In this document: positions 25,101-36,330 of the stretch, one piece after another
Numbering within the stretch: position 1 is the first letter of the stretch
How the letters are laid out: each line of letters begins with the position of its first letter
Assembly: GCA_902729315.2 (NCBI GenBank)
Contig: LR746269.1
Coordinates: forward strand, 7,724,231-7,788,230
Origin: Spirodela intermedia
Lineage: Eukaryota; Streptophyta; Magnoliopsida; Alismatales; Araceae
Reading direction: 5' to 3'
DNA length: 64,000 bases
The notes under the pieces: generated by a model
Database searches by the model: none
What the model was told of the DNA's origin: nothing
The model's input: the letters and a program-made list of their open reading frames with translations, nothing else
Position numbers and translations under genes: made by a program

Positions 25101-28100
25101 TCACAAAAATCATAAGAACATTGCATATCCGTGTTTCTACTTTTACCCAAATCATATTTTAAAATTTGGGCTCATCGAGTAGAAAATAAACTTGTGGAAT
25201 CAGGAAATGACAACGTAAAATTCCTTAATTTGATGGTAATACGTTTCTTGACCTTTTTCTTCATAAACTACAGTCTTGAATAACAATATTATTCAGATTA
25301 TACAAGAATTTTTTTCCCAAAGACAATTCTGATTAGACCAGAAATTTTTAAAAATTAAGTAAAACCTACAGAAGTCTCTGTCAATAACTTTTTTTTGGTG
25401 GTGGCTATAGAGACTCACCATGCCAGCATTCATCAACACTATATCTGTGAAATCCGCCGCCAACGTGATCATGGATACCACCCCTTGCCATGCATCTTAA
25501 GGTATAGGAAGCCATATTCTCTGGCTTGCTAGCTTCACTCTCCTTCCCTATATCCTCAAGCTTCCTTGCCCAATAAAGCATTAGATGTATTTCAACAGGC
25601 CTAGGAAACTTTGGGGCTGATCCAAATCCACCAAACTCTGGGTCGTAGCTGTCTGCGAGCTAAAGATTATTGCAATCGCCATAACTTGGAGTCAGTTGCA
25701 TAGAAAATGATTAAATCAAATAACATGGCAAAATAGGCTCATGAAATAGCAAAACAGTTAAAATTTTGTGACTATATGATATACATGCAAATATAGATAG
25801 CAGATATACATACGCACATACAAAAAGATATCGATAAGTGTGAACATGTATTTATATATGCCTGACAAGGAATCCCAATATTTGTTCCCCTCAACAGACA
25901 AAAGAAGGTGAGGGATATTCATATAAAAAATTCCTCCTACAACACCTCTACAAATGAAAAATCAAATCTTCCATCATCCCTAATTAAAGATAACATCGTA
26001 AACAACATTTTCAATTGCACTAAAGAAGTAGATTTAAAAAAAAAAGAAGAAAAAATAGTTAGATAACTTGTCATGCACATCCACTTAGTAAGATACAAAA
26101 GGCTTTCCATATCTCTATAGTATTTTCTCAGATTTATACAGGATAAATGACAGCTTTTTCATGAAAGACCTGATGAGCAGCACAACCGATTCCATGTCAT
26201 TAGCCGAAATCAACATACAATGCAACTAGTAGCACCAGATAAGTAAAATAAATACAAAATTTGATTACAACTCTGTCGCTAAAACTTGCCTCCTCATAAC
26301 AATTTCGTAATGAACTGTGCAAAGTCTCTTCAGATAATCGACGAGAGGCAGCTGCGGTTGACAATGCCTCAGAAATCTGTTCAATTGCACGGGATCCTCC
26401 ATCCTCAAGCATGTCCTTCTTAGTTTCCCATGCATCCCTTACCTTTCTGAAAAGGAAATGGGGAGAAATTTTGACAAAATGAAACAGTATGGTAAATGTC
26501 ATAATTGGATCAAGTTTTAATGAGTCACCTGCCTGAGAACTGTCATGAAACCAGGTCGCCCATACTTGTCATCAGGTGGGAAATAGGTTCCGCCCATAAA
26601 AGGCTTTAGATTAGGAGAAAGGAAAACACTCAAGGGCCAACCTCCTCCACCATACATCGCTTGTACATATGTCATGTATACCTACAGGAAAAGAGAGTTA
26701 TTGAACGAAGGATTTCTATTTTTTTTCATTCATTTATTATGCTATACATTATAAAATTCCACTAATAGTTGCATTCATTTTCATTATAAAATTCCACTAG
26801 ATAAAAAGGTTGGTAGGGGCCTGATGCAAGAGAGTAGGACATGAGACAGTCTTATTATTGGTGCTTGATCAATGTCATATATTCAGTTCAAATTAAAAAT
26901 ACATTGAGACGCAGCAATCACCTTGTCAACATCAGGTCGTTCCTCACGATCCACCTGTCACGTTAAAAGAAGGTTAGAAGCTAATAATTGCATAAGTCAT
27001 AAATTATATCCATCATTCTATGACAGAAATGAAGATTGCATCAACTCAGTGTGGACATAAATGAGAAGTGTGACCACGGTAATAACTCTTCCAGCTACTT
27101 TAGGGATATCATTTGTTTCTAGAATATAAGCACCTCACCTTGATACTAACAAACCCATCATTCAGAAGTTTGGCAACTTCTTCATTTTCAAACGATTCCA
27201 CCTCCATCACATGACACCTACGAGATAAATAAGTGAGCAAACAGAATGATCTTATGTCTTCAACTGGAAGTGACCAGTAACTAACATATCAGAAGAAAAA
27301 AAAGGTCCTCATCCTGCATATTCATAAATATTTTACGGCAGGCTATGTTTTCTGTAAGGAGTGAAAATATTACGAGAAAATATTTCATAATATATGCAAG
27401 ATTCTAAATTTCCGTACGTGTTCTCTGAAGCATGCATGCTTCTTTTAATTATACTGCTTAACCTCGGTGATTTCATGACATATGAATGAAATAAAAAATC
27501 TTAGTATAATGGGTTATATTTAACATGCAAGATCCTGAAAAATTGTTTTGCGTGTTCATTAAAGTATGCATGCTTATTATCGTTTTACCATTTCATAACC
27601 TCATGAAATAAGAATGTAATAAAAATTCTCACAGGCACTTTTTAATTATCAACACAGTTTTGAGCAGTTTACGAAGACAAAAAAATTATAATTTTTTTCT
27701 GAACATTTTATCATTTATCCTTCACTAGATCATATATGATCGAAATAAGAACTCTCAGCGGTAATTTTCATTATTTTTAATTCTCTATGCAGAATTTTAA
27801 GAACCTCTCTACATTTTCCTTGTCATTTTGCTCTTTACCCTTCATAAGCTCAATAGATATGAATTTGAACATAAAATACGGCCAGCGGTAAAAGTCAATT
27901 CTCTTATTTAAATGATGACGAGATGAACAATAAATTTGAACATGAGTGGAAACTGGATAGGATAATATACTGACCAATGACACGTGCTGTAGCCAACTTC
28001 CAATGGAGAGCGTGAAGTTAAAACAAATAAGCAGAAGAGGGGAAAATAAAATGCATTTCAGTAGAAATATAAGAGCAAAAAGAGATTATTCTCACCAGCA

Positions 28101-28912
28101 CATGAATCTATGATTTGATAAAATGATGAAAAAGAAGGATACTCACTTGATAGAAAGATGGGAACATCTCTTTCACGAGCTCTCTTGAAAGCTTCTTCCC
28201 CCCATGGGTACCAATCAACCTTCAGCGAAAATGCAGGACATTAATCTCCATACTGACAAGGAGATCAATCCTCAGAGATAATTTAAATATTGGTTGACTG
28301 CTGAAAAAAATAACTATGCACTCGGTGGCCAGATGCCAGGTGAAGGCAACGCAGTGAATTTATTAAAGGAATTTATCGAGGATTGCTAAAGGAAGCGTGC
28401 AACCTCTTAAGCAACAACAGGGTTAAGAATGATTTCATAGACCCAGGTATTGCCCAGGAATAACTTCAACAACTTGGAAAAGCTGCTGTCAACCAGTTCC
28501 GTTCGAAGATAAGACCTCCCCAAGAGGACCGAAAAAACATGAGAGCACCATTTGTCCGAGCAATCCATTCTGTCAAAACGAGACGGCCCCACTATGTGTG
28601 CAGGCACGGTCAACCGGAAACAAGAACAGGGGATGACTAATGCACCGGATTGTGAGCGTGCTGGAGCAGGTACGGGCTATGCTCAGAGGCGAGGCGGTTG
28701 ATGTGCCTGTGGGGCGGCGGCGTCCCGGCGGCGGAGGAGGAGGAGGAGGCCATGGCGAGAACCCGGCACCCGCTGTCTGCGGTGGCGGCCCGGCGAGTGG
28801 CGGAGCTCGGCGGCGGGAAGGGTTGCGGCGGCCGCAGACGTGCAGCCCCTGCAAGAGAGAGGAAACGCAGGAGAGGGGCCGGAGCAGGAAAGAGGACGGC
28901 GGCGGAGAACAT
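19151..28912 (-). CDS. Plant SPATA20-like protein (DUF255 thioredoxin fold plus six-hairpin region)
   Basis: The family pairs an N-terminal thioredoxin-like domain with a glycosidase-like helical region; its biochemical role is unsettled. Fifteen exons on the minus strand: 28646-28912, 28147-28219, 27975-27996, 27139-27217, 26922-26954, 26533-26681, 26290-26446, 25419-25659, 24043-24284, 22337-22600, 22148-22258, 20431-20655, 20126-20329, 19827-20003 and 19151-19351. Phases agree throughout and give 814 residues, matching the plant family. Motifs: [20 protein letters not shown], the CHWC redox-type motif at C119-C122, [48 protein letters not shown]-like [10 protein letters not shown] and [12 protein letters not shown]. 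The Arg- and Ala-rich N-terminus resembles an organelle transit peptide; a start at the internal MASSSSS is possible. The introns after exons 6, 7 and 12 appear to use GC donors. Confidence is high for the family and moderate for exons 6-7. Confidence 0.93.
19388..19745 (-). repeat. Degenerate GA-rich minisatellite inside the last intron of the SPATA20-like gene
   Basis: The last intron (19352-19826) holds about six imperfect copies of a roughly 45-65 base unit. Its core resembles GATCTGATTCAAGCTTCTCAA followed by a purine-rich spacer. Visible cores sit near 19392, 19494, 19560, 19608, 19664 and 19728, and the last two share GGGTGATCTGAATG. It lies wholly in intron DNA. Confidence 0.6.
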
Positions 28913-29065
28913 TTAGCATCAAAAAGCTCAGAGCTTTCTGCTCTTCTTCTTCTACGGGGAGATGAAGCAAGAGGAAGGGAGGAGAGTCGAGATGCAGCGC
29001 GCCATGTGGCAGCGACGTGGGTAAGCGCCGCCCAACAACGTGACGGCGCCAACGGGGTTTTCCAC

Positions 29066-29142
29066 CACGTGGGCGCCGCTGCGACGGAGGCAGACGGCGA
29101 TCCGCCGCCGGGACTGTAACGGAATTAACGAGAGGCCACGTG
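29066..29142 (-). promoter_or_regulatory. Two CACGTG G-boxes upstream of the SPATA20-like gene
   Basis: CACGTG occurs at 29066-29071 (within CCACGTGG) and at 29137-29142 (within GCCACGTGCC), about 155 and 226 bases upstream of the ATG. The pair is 71 bases apart in GC-rich promoter DNA, which suggests bZIP/bHLH control; this is inferred. Confidence 0.4.
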
Positions 29143-29840
29143 CCGGGATGGGCGATTTTTCACAGAAAAAAATCTCCTGTGCGCCGTCAGTCACGCCATT
29201 TAAAGCCGATGTTCGACTGGTACTGTCATTGGAGCAACGTTGACTTTCCTATTGCATCCACTTTCACCTCTCTTCTCGCTACTTTCTAATTACCAAGAAT
29301 AAAAGAAAGATAATTTCTTCCAAAAGGTTGTGGTAGGAGAAAAACGAGGACATCTGGCCAACTCATACCACTGCTGCACAGATCTTTAAAGACCTCACTT
29401 ATTCAGGGATCAAAATAGGTTTTGAGAAGAATTATTTAGAGAAAGAATTATGCTCATATACCAATATCATAAATGAATAAAACCGATTAAATCGCACATT
29501 AAAATTCATTTAATCACCAACTTAATTCCTCATATTATTCATATTTATAAGAAGAGTTCCATCCTCTGAAATCATGGGCTTCTGTTTTTTTTAATAATTG
29601 ACTACTAAAAGAAGTAAATTTTGTCGATCATCTAGGGATGTCCAAACACTCATGTGGGTCATGATTGTTTGTGTGTAGGGTTCTACACAACAAGCTGTAC
29701 ATGGGGCAGCAAAGAGCCCATGGAAAGGTGGAAAAGATTATGGCAATAAATGGGAGAATGCTTCTATCCCTGTCTTCTTGCCCTTTTAATAGCTGCACTA
29801 GGCAGCCTTTTAGCTCAAGCCTGGCAACGCATAAAGCCCT
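29143..29840. other. Intergenic DNA upstream of the SPATA20-like gene
   Basis: GC-rich promoter DNA gives way near 29240 to AT-rich sequence without a convincing open frame. From about 29680 the sequence leads without a break into the LTR-like repeat that follows, so part of it may belong to the same old element. Confidence 0.5.
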
Positions 29841-30143
29841 CTAGAACCATTTGAAGATGTAAGTATAAAAAAATTCTCCACTGTAGAAGAGAATCTCATT
29901 AGAGTGAAAACCCATTCTCTCTCTCTCTCTTTCTCACAGCTCACCATACATCATCATCATGATCTTCATTCTAACCACATAATAAATTCATACAGGGGGT
30001 CTGCCTGTTCTCCCTCTCTAGGAAGGTATCTCATCTCTTATAATGTTGAGGAATGTGGGGCAATTTCCAGAACCATTTGATGATATAAATACAAAAATAT
30101 TTCTTCATTGTAGAAGAGAATCCCATTAGAGCGAGAAACCCAT

Positions 30144-30180
<37 letters not shown>

Positions 30181-30320
30181 ATCTTTCTCACAGCTCACCC
30201 TATATCATCATCATCCTCTTCATCCTAACCACATAATGACTTCATACAGGGGGTCAGCCTGTTCTCCCTCTCTAGGAAGGTATCTCATCGCCTATAATGT
30301 TGAGGAATGTGGAGCAATTT
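29841..30320. repeat. Tandem direct repeat of about 226 and 254 bases, LTR-like
   Basis: Two head-to-tail copies, 29841-30066 and 30067-30320, match closely across their lengths. They share CAGAACCATTTGA-type starts, a TATA-like run, the stretch GTAGAAGAGAATC, a CT microsatellite, TTTCTCACAGCTCACC, CATACAGGGGGTC and CTCTAGGAAGGTATCTCATC. Their size difference comes mainly from the longer (CT)n run at 30144-30177. A third unit begins at 30321 but diverges at once. The TATA-like then pyrimidine-rich layout resembles an LTR promoter, so an internally duplicated LTR remnant is the best guess. Confidence 0.6.
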
Positions 30321-30916
30321 CTAGATCCATCTATGAAGAGAGGTCAACTGATTTCCTCAATGTGGGACTAAAACAAAGCAATGAACATATTTAGCATATT
30401 AAATCAAACTACCCGAGCCCCATGAAATCCTAACCCAACCAAGGCTTTGGTAAGTACTTGTTTAAACCCACTAATCTCTCTCATCTTGAATTTATGACCG
30501 AAAACAGGAAAACGGAAAAAAAAAAAAAAGAAGGCTGGGACAGGCCATGCTTCTTTTCCTGGACTAACTTAACCCGTTGACCCTCTTGAGCAACTGCATG
30601 ATGTCGAACTCCTCATGTTCCAAATCACACCACAATCAAAGGAATCACCATTGGTGTAGATTTGCAGGCACATATTCCCCATAAAAGCAATGTCGCGGCC
30701 CTCCCCTTGAACTAAATTCTAGAATAATGTTCATAGAATAAAATTACATCAGTTGTCATTGCAAGACCCTTAAAGAATGATTCAGAAGCTCGGCATCTTG
30801 AGAAATTTACTGTTGGCTGAAAAGCCTGAATTAGAAGCTGGGCAGCTTGAATTAGAAATCTGGTCCTTAGGACAAGAGCCATCCCTGAAAAGCCTAAAGG
30901 CGGGTCCTCCTGTTAC
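30321..30916. other. Short intergenic stretch downstream of the kinase gene
   Basis: This holds the ragged end of the repeat, with the LTR-like string CAATGTGGGACTAAAAC near 30358, an A-run near 30518, and then the probable 3' untranslated region of the minus-strand kinase gene. No other coding region is seen. Confidence 0.5.
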
Positions 30917-32365
30917 TTACGAAGAGGTGAACAGTTGGCTGCCGAGAGTCACAGTGGTTGTACCATCGCCCATGACCATGGTCAACGTCATCTCTGTTTC
31001 AAGGATCCTTTCAAGCTCTGACACCACAGCATCCATCTTGGGCCGCCTCACCCCGGGTGAATCGAGGCACCGAAGAGCGAGCTCAATCAACCATTTCATT
31101 CCCTCGGAGGTGAAGCTGTTGCCCAGCCGCCGGTCGATGAGCTCACTTGAGTTCAGCTTCAATCCATCCTTTTTCAGAACAAAGACACCATTGTGAAGGA
31201 ATTATATAGATATCATCTGTGGAAGCAATGAGGGATCAGAGCCTCAAGTTTGAAGATTTTTGACCATGGGTGATCGAATGATGTAAAAATTAATATACTT
31301 TGAAACTGAGTTTCTATCATTAGTTCAATCAATTAAGAGCATGGTGCTTTCGTGGAAGCTTGCATTTATGTGGTATTTTACCAAATACTGAAGACGATAG
31401 AATATAAACCAGTTGTAAACGTCAAGTAGTTTAAACCTGAGCTTTTTTCATTTATTCAATATGCAAAAAACATGTAAATGTATTTCTTGGAAACTAGCAT
31501 TAATAAAGACATTTATCAAGAACTGAAGATGATAGTTTAAATCTAGTTTTCTATAATTAGTATGATCCACAAAAATCATGGTTATTTGTGGTAACTTTCA
31601 TCAATATAAGATATTTACAAAGAACTGAGGGTCATAGTTTGTAAACTGACCTTCTATCATTAGTTCAATAGATAAAAACCATGGTTGTTTCGCAGAAACT
31701 TGTGCTAATATAAATATTTTATTAAAAACTGAGGGTTGTAGCATGCTAGCGTTACCCATTTCGTCAACCCTTCATTGGATTCAAGAAAGCTCAGGGAAGA
31801 GATTTCCCGACCCATTATAAGTTCCAAAATAAATACTCCAAAGCTGTACACGTCGTCCATTTCAGAGAGCTGGGCTGAATCTCCAACCCTACAAAGGTGG
31901 AAGCTGGTCATACTTATCGGTCAAGAGTATCAAAATTGGGAACAAAGAACAAACCACACCAAAGAAATCAAAATTAACACCTAATAATAAAGAAATGGTG
32001 TGTGGGTGGGCGGGGTGGGGGGGGGGGGGAATGGGGATGAGCTTAAGACAGTCTACATATACCTACAGAGATGTATTTTTGTGGAAATGATCAATCTAAC
32101 AGAAAAGCATAAGATAACAGAACTTGAACGAGGGAGCAAAAAGGCCCGTTTTGGAGTAGATGTATTTGCATGAAAAAATGATGCCTCAAAGAGAATTTGA
32201 CGTGATATCAGGATTTGGGGATCTGCTGAGATGTAGGCATTATTCATTTTTAGAAAGAAGTCTTGTACTAGTCTTTTAATTGCGACCACTAAAAGACTTT
32301 TTAAGGCAACTAAGGTTGTGGAACTCTGAATAAGCAATAAACCACTCATTCCAAATTAAGACGAT

Positions 32366-32422
<57 letters not shown>

Positions 32423-34946
32423 TTCTTTCCACATTCCAACTCCAGGACAGCGAAAGATTTTCTGGGAAACAGGACACCAGTCACCCGGTATACATATCGA
32501 GAAAATAAACCACTTTATAAAGAAATAATGGATCAACCTAAGAATTGAAGAAGGTAGTAATATCCAGAAAAAGAAAACAATATAGAAACATGCATACTCT
32601 GGATCTTGGAAGACATTGCTCCCTAGTATTTGAGGACTTCCGCATCCAGTTTCTCGAAGTAAATCAATAATCCCAGCATCGGCTACCTTAGCGATAAAGT
32701 TTTCATCAACTAGAACATTACTTGTTTTGAAATTCTTGTGTACCAAGGGAGGTACAAGGCCATGCAAGTGGCACAAGCCTGCAATCATCAATTATCTTAA
32801 GCATTTGTCTGCTATATAGAATTTGAAAGAGATGCATATATCTGTGAGCACACCAATGTTTAAATCTCTAAACATGCCACCGCCAAAAGGAAATAAATGG
32901 GCTTTATATATCATCACCTTTAGCAGCACCCAGAGCTATTGAAAGCCTCTGCTTGAATTCTAGCTGTGCCTTCTGTTCATGCCCGTGATCTGTGAAACAG
33001 GACTTTATTATCCAAAATTACCCAGAAGAATGAAATTTTGGGAGTGTAACCACTGTTTCCATTCAAACATAAAAGTATGCAATAAAAACTATTTGTAACT
33101 ATTTTACAATAGCGTGAAGAAGCTCATTCTTGGCATTTAAGAAATATCAATTTTTACCACATCTGTTATCATAATACCCATTATCTGTCAAAGAGAAATA
33201 TTATTAATGTGGAAACTCTGACTATTCCAAACTTACCCGAAGCACCGCTTCTGGGAACACTAACCGCTGATCCCTTTCAAACATGAAAATATGCCATAAA
33301 AACTATCTATACCAAATTTATGACAGTATGAAGATGCTCATACTCCCATTTAAATCCTGCCAACGTTTAGCCTATTTTTGATTACTTCACAGTTTGTTTT
33401 CTGCAAGGGCACCCAGTGACAAACCATTTGATAGTAAAAACAGCTCAGCAGTAAGTAATAGAGTTGGCAAAAGTGGAATGAGGTGACACTTACCATACAA
33501 GTGATTGGTGACACTTCCATTGGGCACGTACTCATAAACAAGCAATTGGAGGCCTCTCTCAAAGCAATGCCCAATTAGGGTGACAAGATTGCGATGCCAG
33601 ATCTCTGACAAGTGTTGAATCTGGTTTAACCATAGAAAGCATTCATCAAGTTTAATGTGTAAGACACAAGAATGCCAGTAACTGATAAAGGGTAAGAAAA
33701 TAATTTGGATTATCTGACTGCAAGAGAATGTCGTGGGAAATTATCAAGCTTTCATAAAAAACTGAAGATGACATAAAGGGATATCTTCCATTCGGAGCAG
33801 ATGGTGATCGCTTAGTTTTGTCAATCACTCTATAACAATGCATCATAAATAAGATGCTAAATGGGTTGAATCCCTCCATGTCACAAGAGTCAATAAAGAA
33901 GAACATCCAAAAGCTAAATTTTCTACATCACTGCCCTATGCTCAGTTTTCATGGGCAATCATTTTACCTCAAGAAGGAAAATAGTAGTGCAAAGAGTCAG
34001 CATCAGAAGGTGACTGCATATGCTTGAAGCCTCATGACTTATCAACTAAATAGCAAATGTATCTCAGTACCCATATTCCTTTTCTGGCTAAATATTCTGA
34101 AAATCCGCATTATTATCATTAAATCAATAACAGCAAGACAGTAGAGTGTCAACATTTCCCAGTAAGATGTGAATGCATGGTGCCACTAGCATTCTTGTTT
34201 TGACCTAGTTAGCTTCTGGAGGCTGCTTCATGGCCGATGAGAAGCCTCATCCCAAGAACATGGGATCGTCTAGATCGGATGAAGATTCCACATACTTGAT
34301 AAAGATTTCCATCCAGCTGCATGGCCGGATTGCTTTACAGGGTAGTTGTGAGAACTCAGAAAGGCTTTGAATTTAATAGGGTCTACAAAAGGCCCTCTTT
34401 GAGCCAAGTGACTAAGGTGGGGAGACTATCTACTTCTCATCATGATAAACAGGTACACTTGACTTACCTCTTCAACAAATTCACATTCCTTCCTTGAAAC
34501 TCTCGAACGTTTTTTGATGGCCACAATGATGCCATCAGCAAGCAAGCCCTTGTACACAGATCCAAAGCTTCCCTCACCAACAAGGTTGGCTTTGCTAAAG
34601 CTCTTCGTTGCCTTCTCCAGCTCTTCCAGGGAAAAACGCCTGGCTCCCTGGGGATCAGTCAGAGCTTCACAGCCTGTAGAGGAAGCTCGACCCACCCTAT
34701 TCCATTCAGCTGCCGATTTGGATGAAAAAGAAGCATCATCATCATCATTGTCATCAGTTGTAACCTCAGGCTTAACTCAATTTTTTTTCCCATACCTGGT
34801 GGGGGCGGATCTGAGGACCCAGTATCAGAGTTCTTGTTTGAGGCATTCTCATGGCGCAGTAGATATAGCCACACCAACCCAATGGCTACGGCCAACAATA
34901 CAAGACCTGCTGAGCCTCCAAGTATTGCTACAAGACTTGTAGACAT
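30917..34946 (-). CDS. Membrane-anchored receptor-like kinase with a very short outer segment and altered catalytic motifs
   Basis: Exons are 34796-34946, 34468-34709, 33494-33620, 32918-32989, 32598-32778, 31756-31888 and 30917-31168. All are GT-AG with agreeing phases and give 385 residues. Residues about 5-27 form one membrane segment preceded by only four residues, so there is no ectodomain. The kinase domain follows: glycine loop [11 protein letters not shown] (95-105), VAIKK with Lys116, and hinge [11 protein letters not shown]. The usual HRD is HKN (211-213), in HKNFKTSN, and the DFG position reads DAG (231-233). The APE region is FQDPE. The C-terminus [15 protein letters not shown] is a family hallmark. 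With Asp of HRD replaced by Asn, activity may be weak or absent; homologues I remember carry the same change. The last intron acceptor (AAAAAG before 31168) lacks a good pyrimidine tract but fits phase and length. ATG 34946 is the first in frame. Confidence 0.9.
32369..32421. repeat. (TC)n microsatellite in a kinase-gene intron
   Basis: An almost pure TC tract of about 50 bases, broken once by a TT, lies in the intron 31889-32597 of the kinase-like gene. On the coding strand it reads (GA)n. Confidence 0.85.
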
Positions 34947-36330
34947 CTGGAATAGTCTCTGCTTCCCAACCAATAGAAGGTAAACATCGAATCTGGAACA
35001 GGGAAGAGAAGGAAAAAAGAGAAGACTGTGAATGAGCTCAGAAGCACCAAAATATGAACTTAAACAGATCAAATCAGCTTCCTATTGATGGCCCATAATT
35101 TGGCAGTAATAGAGCTTTCATCAACCTGTGGTGCACATAAACTTGCGGATTTGGATGTTGCTCTCCTCTGAAATGCAACTGTCTGAAAGGACGATCTAAT
35201 CAGAACAATTGATGCCCAATTGGCCCTGGAATCATGATATCTCAACACTGTTCAGATAACCCAACTTTCATCGGTCTCAAAACCCACAGAGAAACAGGAA
35301 GGGCCGGAGATGCATGGGAAAGTTCCCTCCTGGGTCCTTTCTTCTAAGAGTTAAACAAGGGTAGAGGAGAAACAGCACCACCTTGGAGATCCTTGACGTC
35401 CTGTTTGACTGGCCTCGGGATCTCAAGTGCAGGACGAATGACCATTCCCGTTGTCTAGAGGTGGGAAACAAGACTACAACCACACATACCCACAAGAAAA
35501 ATAATGCATTAAAGTCCCAGGAAGAATCCAATTCAAGCGTATATAGGTGAAGTGAAACAGAAAAAGATAGTATATTTTATTTGGAGAGAGCTCACTGTGA
35601 GGGAGGCTGGCAACATCCCTACATCGTCCGCATCCTCTCATTGTTCTTGGGAGGTTGTTAATAGGGCCATCGAAAACAATATGGGAACTGACCCAGTGGG
35701 AAGAATCAACCTAAACAATATGGAATTCTGTGGCATTTCCCGGATGACGGCCCTGTTTGAGACTTGGGTGTGCAGGCCGAGAAGGGCTCGAGAGAAAGAG
35801 AGGCGAGATTGAGAAAGAAGATAGTGTTGCTTGACTGTAAATCTGGGGGTATTTTTACCAACAGGAAGAGGACAAGGGATAGAGACAGCGGCGCCTGATT
35901 GAACCAGTACAGAGATTACCATTATTGAAGTGGGGAAGGGGGTGGGGGAAAGCAGCAGGGGCCTCCTCCCCATCATCAATTGCAGGAGCCCCATCCCCAC
36001 CCTCCCCTCCCCCCATGATCCCCCTAGCTCTTTTCCATAGCCAAGTCTGAAAAGAGGAGATTTGCCTTTCGCATACATGCAGACAAGACTCTCCTCTCCT
36101 CGTGAGGAAAATGGTTGCACTGGCTCCTGTTCACCAGGCCCAGCAGCCACAGGGCAGCGAACCAGAGAGCGAGGGAGATCGGAAGGGCTGACCTTTGTCA
36201 TCTTCTGGGATGAAAAAACAGAGTCATCTATTCTGAGGGGAGAGGTCTCGTCAGATCGCCAGTGTCGCAGAGCATTTAAAAACACCCCCACGCGGGTCCA
36301 CACAGGGTGGAGCGGAGCCTACCTGCCATA
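34947..36330 (-). promoter_or_regulatory. Probable leader exons and promoter of the kinase-like gene
   Basis: A good acceptor (TTCCCTGTTCCAG) ends at 34993, so the ATG exon probably extends a little upstream as untranslated sequence and is joined to a further leader exon. The 35500-36330 stretch is GC-richer than its surroundings and could hold that leader. The 221-codon open frame at 35638-36303 starts at GTG and shows no protein-like features, so I do not call it a gene. Confidence 0.35.

Noticed and set aside
35638-36303. 221-codon minus-strand open frame upstream of the kinase gene
   Set aside because: It begins at GTG, has no family motif or signal peptide, and lies where the kinase leader is expected; a chance frame in GC-richer DNA.
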